NCBI GenBank assembly: GCA_038231215.1
Contig: JBBRLS010000002.1
Coordinates: forward strand, 62,001-126,000
Reading direction: 5' to 3'
Source of the DNA: Schlegelella_A sp038231215
GTDB lineage: Bacteria; Pseudomonadota; Gammaproteobacteria; Burkholderiales; Burkholderiaceae_C
DNA length: 64,000 bases
The translations under genes and the position numbers were made by a program. A model generated the notes under the pieces. The model worked only from the letters and a program-made list of their open reading frames with translations, was not told where the DNA came from and ran no database searches. Position 1 is the first letter of the stretch; each line of letters opens with the position of its first letter. Shown here one piece after another: positions 18,669-30,891 of this stretch.

Positions 18669-19180
18669 TGGCGCACTGGCTGGCTCGCCTGCTCAGGCAT
18701 CGCCTGCTCGACGAAGGCGACGCGCGGCGCGCGCTCGGCGGTGCCGCGGCGCTGGCGCGCATCGAGTCGCGCGTCGCTGCCAGCGAGGCGCACCACACGG
18801 GCCAGATCCGCGTCTGCGTCGAGGCCGGACTGCCGCTCAGCTACCTGCGCCGCGACGCGACGCCGCGCGATCGAGCGGTCGCGATGTTCGCCAAGCTCGG
18901 CGTCTGGGACACCGAGCGCAACAACGGCGTCCTCATCTACCTGCTGCTGGCAGAGCGGGCGATCGAGATCGTCGCCGATCGCGAAGTGAACCGGCACGTC
19001 GATGTCGTCGAGTGGCGGCGCATCAGCGAAGCGATGCAGGTCGAGTTCAGGCGTGGCGAGTTCGAGGCCGGTGTGAATCACGCGATCGATGCTGTCGATG
19101 CGCTGTTGCGGCAGCACTTCCCACGGGCGCCCGGCGAAGCCCGGCTGAACGAACTGCCGGACGCGCCGGCGTTGCGCTGA
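18668..19180 (+). CDS. Second TPM-domain protein
   Basis: A 170-residue protein without signal peptide. It reads as a short TPM domain from about residue 30 to 150: HHTGQIRVCVEAGLPLSYL, FAKLGVWDTERNNGVLIYLLLAERAIEIVADREV, and a C-terminal helix with GVNHAIDAVDALLRQHF. It belongs to the cytosol-facing YgcG-related members often encoded beside LemA and the larger TPM protein. The ATG at 18668 overlaps the previous stop, so the two TPM proteins are likely made in fixed ratio. A TPR gene follows by 20 bp. Confidence 0.87.
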   Translation: MAHWLARLLRHRLLDEGDARRALGGAAALARIESRVAASEAHHTGQIRVCVEAGLPLSYLRRDATPRDRAVAMFAKLGVWDTERNNGVLIYLLLAERAIEIVADREVNRHVDVVEWRRISEAMQVEFRRGEFEAGVNHAIDAVDALLRQHFPRAPGEARLNELPDAPALR

Positions 19181-19200
19181 GGCGCGCCTCAGCGCAGGTC

Positions 19201-19932
19201 ATGATCAACTCTTCGATCTCCGTCGAGGACATGCTGGCATTGGCGATTCGCCACGTCAACGCCGGCGAGCGCGAGCGCGCCAGGATGCTGTGCGAACAAG
19301 CCGATGCCGCTCATCCGGCGCATCCGGCCGTGCAGCAATTGCTCGCCGTGCTCAGCCTGCAAGAGGGCCATGCGGCCGAGGCGCGGCGCCATGCGGGGGC
19401 GAGCCTCGCACTGCGCCCGGATCACGTGCCGACGCTCGTCGTCGCCGGTGATTCGGCCCGCGCCGAAGGCCTTCTCGCCGAAGCGCTGGCGCACTACGCG
19501 CGGGCCCATTTCCTGCAACCCGAGCGGCCCGGAGTCGGCCTCGCCCTGGCCGACGCGCAGCACCGATGCGGCCAGTTGCAGCCGGCGGCACAGACGCTCG
19601 AGCGCATGTGCGGCCTCGCCCCCGATCATGCCGACGCATGGTTCCAGCTCGCGCTCGTGCGCCAGGACCTGCGCGACCTCGACGGCGCCGCGCAAGCGCT
19701 CCGGCGCGTCCTGCAACTCGCGCCGCAGCGCGCCGAGGCCGAGGTCAATCTCGGCATCGTCCTGCAGGACATGGGCGACATCGACTCGGCCATGCGCGCC
19801 TATGGCCGCGCCTACCGGCTGCGCGAAGACAGCTTCGGTCGCATCGCGCACGCGCTCGCGGCGGCCAGCGTCGGCCGCGTATGGCTCGATCTCGACGCAC
19901 TGCGCGCCGCACTGCGCGACGACGCGGCATAG
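19201..19932 (+). CDS. Tetratricopeptide repeat protein
   Basis: A 243-residue soluble protein composed of about six TPR-like helix pairs. The clearest are AVQQLLAVLSLQEGHAAEA, ALAHYARAHFLQPERPG, DAWFQLALVRQDLRDLDGA and AEVNLGIVLQDMGDIDSAM. There is no signal peptide or catalytic domain, so it is probably a scaffold. It begins 20 bp after the second TPM gene and could be the last member of that block, but it could also have its own promoter. It converges with the next gene, with 18 bp between stops. Confidence 0.8.
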   Translation: MINSSISVEDMLALAIRHVNAGERERARMLCEQADAAHPAHPAVQQLLAVLSLQEGHAAEARRHAGASLALRPDHVPTLVVAGDSARAEGLLAEALAHYARAHFLQPERPGVGLALADAQHRCGQLQPAAQTLERMCGLAPDHADAWFQLALVRQDLRDLDGAAQALRRVLQLAPQRAEAEVNLGIVLQDMGDIDSAMRAYGRAYRLREDSFGRIAHALAAASVGRVWLDLDALRAALRDDAA

Positions 19933-19950
19933 GCCGGACAGCACACTCCC

Positions 19951-20658
19951 TCAGGGCGCGTCGCGCTTGCTGCGGTGCTGCCGGCGATAGACGCCGGGAC
20001 CGGCCATGATCCGGGTCGAGAGTTCCTCGTAGCGGCGCAGGCGTTCCTGCGACATCGCTTCGCACAGCAGCGTCGGCGCCTTGCGGGGCACGGCAAAGCA
20101 TTGGGCGATCGGCGTGCCGCGCGGAAGCAAGCCGCTCCACTCCGGGTCGGTCCATAGGGCAGGGAAATTGATGCCGATGTCGTTGAAGCGATCGGCGTCG
20201 ACGAGCCCGGTGATGACGCGAAAGGGCAGGTCGTCGCGGTTGATCGGGTGCACCGCCATCAGCGACCAGCCCGGCTCGAGCTCGATGGTCCAGAAGCTGT
20301 TGAACTTCACCGCCGAATGGCGGCCCTGCGCCAGCGGCGAGCCGGCGATCTGCTCGGGTACGTGAAAGCTGAGCGGGGCGCGCGGGTGGGCCGGCATCGA
20401 CAGCGCCGGCAGGGCCCAGTTCCAGCTGAACTGCCCGCCGCTGACCTCTACGTCGCATGGCAGCAGGATCATGAAGCCATGCGTCATCGCGTCGACGAAG
20501 GGCGGGCATTGCTTGACGGTGCGGATGCTGCGCCCATGCACAGGCGAGGCGACGCGCGGGGCCATTCGGCGCAGCCAGTCGGGCAGCGCCGTCTTGGCCG
20601 GGATCGGCTGCGGCAGCAGGTCGATCAGTGCCGGGTCGCAGCGGAAGACGATCTTCAT
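19951..20658 (-). CDS. Conserved protein of unknown function
   Basis: A 235-residue soluble protein that I recognise only as an uncharacterised conserved type. Notable runs are MTHGFMILLPCDVEV, FNSFWTIELEPGWSLMAVHP, INRDDLPFRVITGLVDADRF and INFPALWTDPEW. The strand-rich centre with spaced His, Asp and Trp suggests a jelly-roll or cupin-like fold, but no metal triad is certain. It lies between the glycerol transporter genes and the TPR gene. A strong hairpin upstream separates it from the glycerol operon, so it probably has its own promoter or relies on read-through. Confidence 0.6.
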   Translation of the reverse strand: MKIVFRCDPALIDLLPQPIPAKTALPDWLRRMAPRVASPVHGRSIRTVKQCPPFVDAMTHGFMILLPCDVEVSGGQFSWNWALPALSMPAHPRAPLSFHVPEQIAGSPLAQGRHSAVKFNSFWTIELEPGWSLMAVHPINRDDLPFRVITGLVDADRFNDIGINFPALWTDPEWSGLLPRGTPIAQCFAVPRKAPTLLCEAMSQERLRRYEELSTRIMAGPGVYRRQHRSKRDAP

Positions 20659-20673
20659 GGGTCGCCAAGAATA

Positions 20674-20706
20674 GCGCCCTGCCGATCGCGGAGATCGGCA
20701 GGGCGC
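20674..20706 (-). terminator. Strong hairpin ending the glycerol transporter operon
   Basis: Arms 20674-20687 and 20693-20706 are perfectly complementary over 14 bp with a 5-base loop. In the minus direction the stem is followed by TATTCTT. It lies 28 bp beyond the stop of the binding-protein gene. This fits an intrinsic terminator with a weak U tract. Confidence 0.7.
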
Positions 20707-20733
20707 AGGCTCACGTCGGCAGGGGGTGCGGGC

Positions 20734-22467
<1,734 letters not shown>

Positions 22468-22584
22468 GTCTGTCTCCTCAAGTGCTTCCCATTGACTGCA
22501 TGACACGCCGGCTGGGAAGAATCGGCCGGGCGCCTTTTCAGAAAACTCCTTGTGTCGGCTCCTATGGCGTCACGGTAACAGGCC

Positions 22585-22893
22585 CTAGCCCTTGCGCATC
22601 ACCAGCGCGAGCAGCAGCATCGAGGCCACGAAGCTGAACCAGATCGAGGGCTCCTGCTCGAGGCCGAACCAGGCGATCATCTTTTCGCTCACCGCGACGA
22701 AGGCGAGGTTGAGGTAGGCCGCGGCGAGCAGGCCCATGAAGAGGCGGTCGCCGCGCGTCGTGGCCATCGGCAGCCAGCCCTTGCGCAGCACCGTGGGCGA
22801 CTTGAGCTCCCACACCGTCATGCCTGCCAGCATCAGCGCGATGCAGATGAAGAACACCGCCACCGGCAAGGTCCAGGCCATCCATTCGAACAT
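22585..22893 (-). CDS. glpU: DUF2160 membrane protein (GlpU-like)
   Basis: A 102-residue protein with three hydrophobic segments (LPVAVFFICIALMLAGMTV; FMGLLAAAYLNLAFVAV; FSFVASMLLLALVM). This matches DUF2160, the small membrane component found with GlpSTPQ-V transporters; its exact role in uptake is unknown. The conserved polar stretch RKGWLPMATTRGDRLFMG joins the first two segments. It lies 12 bp after the second permease gene and 117 bp before the binding protein gene in the same direction. Confidence 0.85.
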   Translation of the reverse strand: MFEWMAWTLPVAVFFICIALMLAGMTVWELKSPTVLRKGWLPMATTRGDRLFMGLLAAAYLNLAFVAVSEKMIAWFGLEQEPSIWFSFVASMLLLALVMRKG

Positions 22894-22905
22894 TGCAGTC
22901 TCCCT

Positions 22906-23710
22906 TCAGACCCGGCCCATCGCGAAGCCCTTGGCGATGTAGTGGCGCACGAACCAGATCACGATCGCACCCGGGACGATGGTCAGCGCGCCGGCGGCGG
23001 CGAGCACGCCCCAGTCCATTCCGGCGGCCGACACCGTTCGCGTCATCACCGCGACGATCGGCTTGGCGTTGACGCTGGTCAGCGTGCGCGCCATCAGCAG
23101 CTCGACCCAGCTGAACATGAAGCAGAAGAACGCGGCGACGCCGACGCCGGCCTTGATCAGCGGAATGAAGATGGTCAGGAAGAATCGCGGGAACGAGTAG
23201 CCGTCGATGTAGGCCGTCTCGTCGATCTCGCGCGGAATGCCGCTCATGAAGCCCTCGAGGATCCACACCGCCAGCGGCACGTTGAACAGCAGGTGGGCCA
23301 GGGCCACCGCGATGTGCGTGTCCATAAGACCGAGCGTCGAGTAGAGCTGGAAGAAGGGCAGCAGGAAGACGGCCGGCGGCGTCATCCGGTTGGTGAGCAG
23401 CCAGAAGAACACGTGCTTGTCGCCGAGGAAGCTGTAGCGCGAGAACGCATAGGCGGCGGGCAGGGCGACGACGAGCGAGATGACCATGTTGATCGCCACG
23501 TAGATCATCGAGTTGATGTAGCCCGAGTACCAGGAAACATCGGTGAAGATGACCCGGTAGTTGTCGAAGGTGAGCGCCTTCGGCCACATCGAGAAGACGC
23601 CGAGGATTTCCTCGTTCGTCTTGAACGACATGTTGATCATCCAGTACACGGGCAGGATCGCGAACACCAGGTACAGGACCAGGAAGATCGTGCGCTTCTT
23701 CAGGCGTCGC

Positions 23711-23718
<8 letters not shown>
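22906..23718 (-). CDS. glpQ: Glycerol ABC transporter permease (GlpQ-like)
   Basis: A 270-residue inner-membrane permease of the MalG type, with six hydrophobic segments. The cytoplasmic EAA loop is ETAYIDGYSFPRFFLTIFIPLIKAG, which docks with the ATPases. It starts with a short basic cytoplasmic end (MDERRLKKRT). It overlaps the previous permease gene by 8 bp. Together the two permeases form the membrane channel for glycerol. Confidence 0.9.
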
Positions 23719-25692
<1,974 letters not shown>

Positions 25693-25693
25693 G

Positions 25694-26764
25694 TCAGTGT
25701 CCGCGGCCCCGCGCCGCCACCAGCAGGTCGCCCGCCGCATCGAAGGCGTAGGCCTGCGCGGCGTGGATGTAGAGCGTGATCGGCTCGCCGAGGGTGAACA
25801 CGTGCACGCCGGTGAACTGGGCGACGAGCTCGCCGACCGGCGTCTCGACGTGGACGAAGGTGTCCGAGCCCGAGATCTCGGCCAGCTCCACCCGGCCGGC
25901 GAGCGCGACGTCGCCCTCGCGATGCTGCACGCCGATCGCGCCGGCACGCACGCCGAGCGTCACGTTGCCGGTGGCCCCGGCCGGCAGCAGAATGGGAAAG
26001 CGGATCCCGCCGGCGAGTGTCACGGCGCCATCGCCGACGGTACCGGCGATCAGGTTCATCGGCGGGTCGCTGAAGGCGCGCGCGACGCGGATCGACTTCG
26101 GCCGGTGGAACACCTCGGCGGTCGGCCCGTACTGCAGCAGCGCCCCGGCATCGAGCACCGCGGTGTAGCCGCCGAGCAGGAGCGCCTCGGTCGGTTCGGT
26201 GGTGGCGTAGACGACGGTCGAGTCGCCGGCCGCGAACAGCTGCGCCAGCTCGTCGCGCAACTCCTCGCGCAGCTTGTAGTCGAGGTTCACGAGCGGCTCG
26301 TCGAGCAGCATCAGGGGCGCGTTCTTGGCCAGGGCGCGGGCCAGCGCGACGCGTTGCTGCTGCCCGCCCGAGAGCTCCGCGGGAAGGCGCGTCAGGAAGG
26401 CCTCGATGTGCAGCTTGGCGGCCAGCTCCCGGACCCGCGCGTCGATGTTGCGCTCGCGGCGCAGCTTGAGCGGCGAAGCGATGTTGTCGGCGACCGTCAT
26501 CGACGGGTAGTTGATGAACTGCTGGTAGACCATGGCGACGTTGCGCTCGCGCACGGGCTTGCCGGTCACGTCCTGACCGTCGGCAACGACCCGCCCCTTC
26601 ACCGGCGCATCGAGCCCCGCCATGACCCGCATCAGCGTCGTCTTGCCGGCCTGGGTCGCGCCGAGCAGCACGGTCACTGCACGCGGCACGAGGGTGAGGT
26701 CGAGCGGATACAGCAGGGCCTGCGCGCCGACCCGCTGTTCGATGCGTTCGAGCATCAGTTCCAT
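25694..26764 (-). CDS. glpS: Glycerol ABC transporter ATPase without switch histidine (GlpS-like)
   Basis: A 356-residue MalK-type ATPase. Walker A is unusual, GATQAGKT at 35-42. The signature LSGGQQQR (131-138) and Walker B LMLLDEP are canonical. The switch position that is His in YVTHD is Thr189 in VVYATTEPTEA. The C-terminal regulatory domain runs from about 235 to the end. The start ATG at 26764 lies inside the end of glpD (10 bp overlap), so glpD and the transporter are co-expressed. It should form a heterodimer with the GlpT-like ATPase. Confidence 0.9.
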   Translation of the reverse strand: MELMLERIEQRVGAQALLYPLDLTLVPRAVTVLLGATQAGKTTLMRVMAGLDAPVKGRVVADGQDVTGKPVRERNVAMVYQQFINYPSMTVADNIASPLKLRRERNIDARVRELAAKLHIEAFLTRLPAELSGGQQQRVALARALAKNAPLMLLDEPLVNLDYKLREELRDELAQLFAAGDSTVVYATTEPTEALLLGGYTAVLDAGALLQYGPTAEVFHRPKSIRVARAFSDPPMNLIAGTVGDGAVTLAGGIRFPILLPAGATGNVTLGVRAGAIGVQHREGDVALAGRVELAEISGSDTFVHVETPVGELVAQFTGVHVFTLGEPITLYIHAAQAYAFDAAGDLLVAARGRGH

Positions 26765-28344
26765 GCGCTGCCCGAAGTTTGCGGGACCGGTTCGGCCGCG
26801 TCCGGCGCATCGGCGCCGGGCCAATGGACGGCGCACCAGCCATTCACGGCGGCGCGCTCGGCCGCCGTGTAGTGCAGGCCGAGCTTGCTGCGCCGCCACA
26901 GTACGTCGTCGGCGCTGCGCGCCCATTCGTGATCGTGCAGGTAGGCGAGCTCGGCCTCGAACAGGCCGGGCGCGACCTCGGCGCCCAATCCCTTCTGGCC
27001 GAGCACGCGGTCGATGCGCGAGCCGTAGGCGCGAGCCAGGCGCATACGCAGCGTCTCGGGCAGCTCGGGATGGCGCAGTGCCACCGCCTGGACGAACCTG
27101 AGGAAATCGGTATCGGGCCGGCTCGGGGTGCCGACCCACGCCGTGAGATCGCCGCCGGGAAGCGACGCCTCCTGTGTCCACTTGCCGGCACGGATCGCGA
27201 GCGGGCCCGCGAGAAGGTCGGTCGCCTCTTCGGCGAGCTTGCGAAAGGTCGTGATCTTGCCGCCCCACACCGTCAGCAACGGCGCCTGCGCCGTGTCGAG
27301 CTCGAGCATGTAGTCGCGCGTCACGGCGGCGGGGTCGCCGGCAGCATCGTCGAGGAGCGGCCGAACGCCCGAGTAGGTCCAGACCACGTCGCCGGGTACC
27401 ACCGGGCGCTCGAAATAGCGGCTCGCCTGTTCGCAGAGGTAGGCGATTTCATCGGCGTCGATGCGTGCGTCGCCGACCGCGCCGTGGTGCTCGATGTCGG
27501 TCGTTCCGATCAAGGTGAAGGCGCCCTCGTACGGTATGGCGAAGATGACGCGCTTGTCGGGGTTCTGGAAGATGTAGGCATGGTCGTGCTCGAACAGGCG
27601 CGGCACGACGATATGGCTACCCTTGACGAGACGCAATGCCTTGGCGCGCGGCATGTGCGCCTGGTCGCTGAGAAATTGCGCCGCCCAAGGCCCGGCGGCG
27701 TTGACGAGCGCCCGCGCGTCGACCTCCTTCTGCCCGCCGGACCGGCTTTCGACGCGAACGCGCCAGCCCTTTGCGCTGCGCGCGGCGTCCACCACGCGCC
27801 AGCCGGTCAGGATCGTCGCGCCACGCTCGGCCGCGTCGATCGCGTTCAGCACGACCAGCCGGGCATCGTCGACCCAGCCGTCGGAATAGACGAAGCCCTT
27901 CGTGAAGCGGCGCTTCAGCGGCTTGCCGGCGGGGTGCCGGCGCAGATCGACGGTTGCCGATCCGGGCAGTACTTCGCGCCGGGCCAGATGGTCGTAGAGG
28001 AACAGCCCGGCACGGATCATCCATACCGGCCGCATGCCGGGGTCGTGCGGCATCACGAAGCGCAGCGGCCACATGATGTGCGGCGCGCTCCTGAGCAGCA
28101 CCTCGCGCTCGGCGAGCGCCTTGCGGACCAGGGAGAATTCGTAGTACTCGAGGTAGCGCAGGCCGCCGTGGATCAGCTTGGTGCTCGACGACGAGGTGTG
28201 CGCGGCCAGGTCGTCCTTCTCGCACAGCAGCACCTTGCAGCCACGCCCGGCCAGGTCGCGCGCGATGCCGGCGCCGTTGATCCCGCCGCCGATCACGAGC
28301 ACGTCGTACGCCTCGGCCGGCTCGTTGGCGCGGGTGTCGCTCAA
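26755..28344 (-). CDS. glpD: Glycerol-3-phosphate dehydrogenase (aerobic)
   Basis: A flavoenzyme of about 529 residues that oxidises glycerol 3-phosphate to dihydroxyacetone phosphate at the membrane and passes electrons to quinone. The N-terminal FAD fold has VLVIGGGINGAGIARDLAGRG, then SSSSTKLIHGGLRYLE, the FAD-GlpD signature. The C-terminal helical domain is complete. The frame is open to 28383. The TTG at 28344 (TTGAGCGACACC) is preferred because AGGAGA stands 6-10 bases before it. It is divergent from glpR, across an AT-rich region with TTCGTTT repeats. Confidence 0.93.
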   Translation of the reverse strand: MSDTRANEPAEAYDVLVIGGGINGAGIARDLAGRGCKVLLCEKDDLAAHTSSSSTKLIHGGLRYLEYYEFSLVRKALAEREVLLRSAPHIMWPLRFVMPHDPGMRPVWMIRAGLFLYDHLARREVLPGSATVDLRRHPAGKPLKRRFTKGFVYSDGWVDDARLVVLNAIDAAERGATILTGWRVVDAARSAKGWRVRVESRSGGQKEVDARALVNAAGPWAAQFLSDQAHMPRAKALRLVKGSHIVVPRLFEHDHAYIFQNPDKRVIFAIPYEGAFTLIGTTDIEHHGAVGDARIDADEIAYLCEQASRYFERPVVPGDVVWTYSGVRPLLDDAAGDPAAVTRDYMLELDTAQAPLLTVWGGKITTFRKLAEEATDLLAGPLAIRAGKWTQEASLPGGDLTAWVGTPSRPDTDFLRFVQAVALRHPELPETLRMRLARAYGSRIDRVLGQKGLGAEVAPGLFEAELAYLHDHEWARSADDVLWRRSKLGLHYTAAERAAVNGWCAVHWPGADAPDAAEPVPQTSGSAWN

Positions 28345-28390
28345 GCAGTCTCCTGGGGTGTCGAACCGGCGAATCGCGGTCAATTGCGTG

Positions 28391-28407
28391 TTCGTTTTGA
28401 TTCGTTT
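28391..28407. promoter_or_regulatory. Candidate GlpR operator: TTCGTTT direct repeat
   Basis: TTCGTTT occurs at 28391-28397 and 28401-28407, one helical turn apart. It lies in the most AT-rich stretch of the window, between divergent glpD and glpR. DeoR/GlpR-type repressors commonly bind sites with TTCG/CGAA cores. The assignment rests on position and core sequence. Confidence 0.5.
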
Positions 28408-28503
28408 GTGTTTTTACTCTTTCCTTTTTATCTCACCATGTCGCATCGCGCAAGCGCGGTTTTCCGCAATGGCGCCCCCGGACGCGCGAACTACGCTTCC
28501 TGC

Positions 28504-29277
28504 GTGACGCCGAATCCGCGCCAAGCCCTGTTGCTCGACGAGGTGCGCGCGCGGGGCTCGATCTCGGTCGAAGCCCTCGCCGAGCAGTTCGACGTGACCC
28601 TGCAGACGGTGCGCCGCGACGTCAAGCTGCTCTCGCACGCCGGCCTGCTCGCGCGCTTCCATGGCGGCGTTCGCGTTCCCAGCTCGACGACCGAGAACAT
28701 CGCCTACCGCCAGCGCCAGCAGCTCAACGAGCCAGCCAAGCGGCGCATCGCGCGCGCCGTCGCCGCGGCGGTCCCGAACGGCTGCTCCCTGATCATCAAT
28801 ATCGGCACGACGACCGAGGCGATCGCGCGCGAGTTGCTCCGTCACACAGGCCTGCGCGTCATCACCAACAACCTGAACGTCGCCGCGATCCTCTCCGACA
28901 ACCCCGAGTGCGAAGTGATCGTCGCGGGCGGCATCGTGCGCTCGCGCGACCGTGGCATCGTCGGCGAGGTGACGATCGACTTCATCCAGCAATTCAAGGT
29001 CGACATCGGCCTGATCGGCATATCCGGCATCGAGGCCGACGGCAGCCTGCGCGACTTCGACTACCGCGAAGTCAAGGTCGCCAGGGCGATCATCGAGCAC
29101 TCGCGCGAAGTCTGGGTCGCCGCCGACCACAGCAAGTTCAATCGTCCGGCGATGGTCGAGCTCGCGCGCTTCGAGCAGATCGACATGCTGTTCACCGACG
29201 CGGCGCCACCGGCGCCGTTTCCGGCGCTGCTCGCGGCAGCCGGAGTCAACTGCGTCACCTGCGCGGAGGCCCAATGA
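28504..29277 (+). CDS. glpR: DeoR-family repressor of glycerol metabolism (GlpR)
   Basis: A regulator of about 257 residues. It has a DeoR helix-turn-helix at the N terminus (ISVEALAEQFDVTLQTVRRDVKLL) and a sugar-phosphate sensor domain (LIINIGTTTEAIARELL; GIVGEVTIDFIQQFKVDIGLIGISGI; WVAADHSKF). It should bind glycerol 3-phosphate and release the glp promoters. The frame is open from ATG 28438, but the GTG at 28504 gives MTPNPRQALLLDEVRARG, the usual GlpR start; the upstream 22 residues look non-conserved. It overlaps glpK by 4 bp (ATGA). Confidence 0.9.
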   Translation: MTPNPRQALLLDEVRARGSISVEALAEQFDVTLQTVRRDVKLLSHAGLLARFHGGVRVPSSTTENIAYRQRQQLNEPAKRRIARAVAAAVPNGCSLIINIGTTTEAIARELLRHTGLRVITNNLNVAAILSDNPECEVIVAGGIVRSRDRGIVGEVTIDFIQQFKVDIGLIGISGIEADGSLRDFDYREVKVARAIIEHSREVWVAADHSKFNRPAMVELARFEQIDMLFTDAAPPAPFPALLAAAGVNCVTCAEAQ

Positions 29278-30797
29278 GCCAGCCACGTCATCTGCTCGCA
29301 CTCGACCAGGGCACGTCGAGTTCGCGTGCGGTCGTCTTCGACGCGCGTGGCAGTGTCGTCGCCATGGCGCAGCGCGAGTTCCGGCAGATCTTTCCCAAAC
29401 CCGGCTGGGTCGAGCATGACCCGCGCGAGATATGGAGCACGCAGCTCGCCACGGCGCGCGAGGCGATCGCGAAGTCGGGCGTCGATGCCGTCGACATCGC
29501 CGCGATCGGCATCACCAACCAGCGCGAGACGACGCTGCTCTGGAACCGCGCCACCGGCGAGCCGCTGGCCAACGCCATCGTCTGGCAGGACCGCCGCACC
29601 GCACCGGCGTGCGAGGCGCTGAAGCAGCGCGGCCTCGAGCCGCTCTTCAGGAACAGGACCGGACTCGTCCTCGACGCCTATTTCTCCGGCACCAAGCTGG
29701 CCTGGCTGCTCGACAACGTGGCCGGCGCGCGCGCCGCGGCGGAACGCGGCGAGCTCGCTTTCGGCACCGTCGATACGTGGCTGATGTGGATGCTGACCGG
29801 CGGCGCCGATGCCGCGACGCGTCGCCATGCCGTGCATGCCACCGACGCCAGCAACGCATCGCGCACGCTGCTCTTCGACATCCACGAAGGCGCGTGGAGC
29901 GACGAGCTGCTCGCCGCGTTGCAGATTCCGCGCGGGCTGCTATCCGAAGTGCATGCGTCGAGCCACGTCTACGGCCACACGCAAGCCGATCTGCTCGGCG
30001 CCTCGATGCCGATCGGCGGCGTCGCCGGCGACCAGCAGAGCGCGCTGTTCGGCCAGGCCTGCTTTCGACCCGGCCAGGTCAAGAACACCTACGGCACCGG
30101 TTGCTTCATGCTCATGAACACCGGCACCGTTGCCGAGACCTCCAGCCACGGCCTCATCACGACGCGCGCCGCGCAAGGCGTAGGTCCCGCGCAGTACGCG
30201 ACCGAAGGCAGCGTCTTCATCGGCGGTGCCGTCGTGCAGTGGCTGCGCGACGGCCTGCGCGCCATCACCGCCAGTGGCGAAATCGGCAAGCTCGCCGAAA
30301 GCGTTCCCGACAACGGCGGCGTGATGTTCGTTCCCGCCTTCACTGGCCTTGGCGCGCCGTACTGGCAGCCCGACGCGCGCGGCACCATCGTCGGCCTGAC
30401 GCGCGGCTCGACGATGGCGCACATCGCGCGCGCCGCGCTCGAGTCGATCGCCTTCCAGAGCGCGGCCCTGCTCGACGCGATGAGCAAGGATGCGATCGCC
30501 GCCGGTGGCGTCGCGGTGGCAGAGCTGCGCGTCGACGGCGGCGCGTCGGCCAACGACCTGCTCATGCAGTTCCAGGCCGACCTTCTCGGCATCCCCGTGC
30601 TGCGGCCCAAGGTGATCGAGACCACCGCGCTCGGCGCCGCCTACCTCGCCGGTCTGAGCTGCGGCGTCTACGCCGGCACCGAGGAGCTGGCCACGCATTG
30701 GCAGGTGGAGCGGACCTTTCATCCGACGCTGTCGCGCGAGCGGGCGGCGGCGCTGATGCAGCACTGGGAACACGCGGTGAAGCAGGCCACGGCGTGA
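29274..30797 (+). CDS. glpK: Glycerol kinase
   Basis: A 507-residue FGGY kinase that phosphorylates glycerol on entry. The ATP-binding start LLALDQGTSSSRAVVFD, the substrate-loop ITNQRETTLLWNR and VWQDRRT, the second FGGY signature region (GGVAVAELRVDGGASANDLLMQFQADLL cut in two here: VDGGASAND then LLMQFQ) and YGTGCFMLMNTG are present. GGAGG stands before ATG 29274, inside the glpR end. Co-expression with the repressor gives feedback through glycerol 3-phosphate. A perfect hairpin follows 23 bp after the stop. Confidence 0.96.
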   Translation: MSQPRHLLALDQGTSSSRAVVFDARGSVVAMAQREFRQIFPKPGWVEHDPREIWSTQLATAREAIAKSGVDAVDIAAIGITNQRETTLLWNRATGEPLANAIVWQDRRTAPACEALKQRGLEPLFRNRTGLVLDAYFSGTKLAWLLDNVAGARAAAERGELAFGTVDTWLMWMLTGGADAATRRHAVHATDASNASRTLLFDIHEGAWSDELLAALQIPRGLLSEVHASSHVYGHTQADLLGASMPIGGVAGDQQSALFGQACFRPGQVKNTYGTGCFMLMNTGTVAETSSHGLITTRAAQGVGPAQYATEGSVFIGGAVVQWLRDGLRAITASGEIGKLAESVPDNGGVMFVPAFTGLGAPYWQPDARGTIVGLTRGSTMAHIARAALESIAFQSAALLDAMSKDAIAAGGVAVAELRVDGGASANDLLMQFQADLLGIPVLRPKVIETTALGAAYLAGLSCGVYAGTEELATHWQVERTFHPTLSRERAAALMQHWEHAVKQATA

Positions 30798-30820
30798 GGG
30801 GCCTGGCGGCGTCGACAACG

Positions 30821-30844
30821 CTCCTGACAGAACGCTGTCAGGAG
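30821..30844 (+). promoter_or_regulatory. CTCCTGACAG-N4-CTGTCAGGAG palindrome before the VOC gene
   Basis: Ten-base arms 30821-30830 and 30835-30844 match perfectly around AACG. The site lies 48 bp before the VOC gene start and 23 bp after glpK. TGACA/TGTCA palindromes of this kind fit operators of YafY-type WYL regulators, and one is encoded downstream. It could also serve as a glpK terminator, but no U tract follows. Confidence 0.6.
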
Positions 30845-30891
30845 CTGTCGCGCAGCATGAGGGCTCCTCCACTCCTCAGCCGAGACACCCC

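Noticed and set aside
20674..20706. The strong hairpin as a small RNA or riboswitch.
   Set aside because: A single simple stem just past an operon end fits a terminator; no conserved riboswitch elements were seen.
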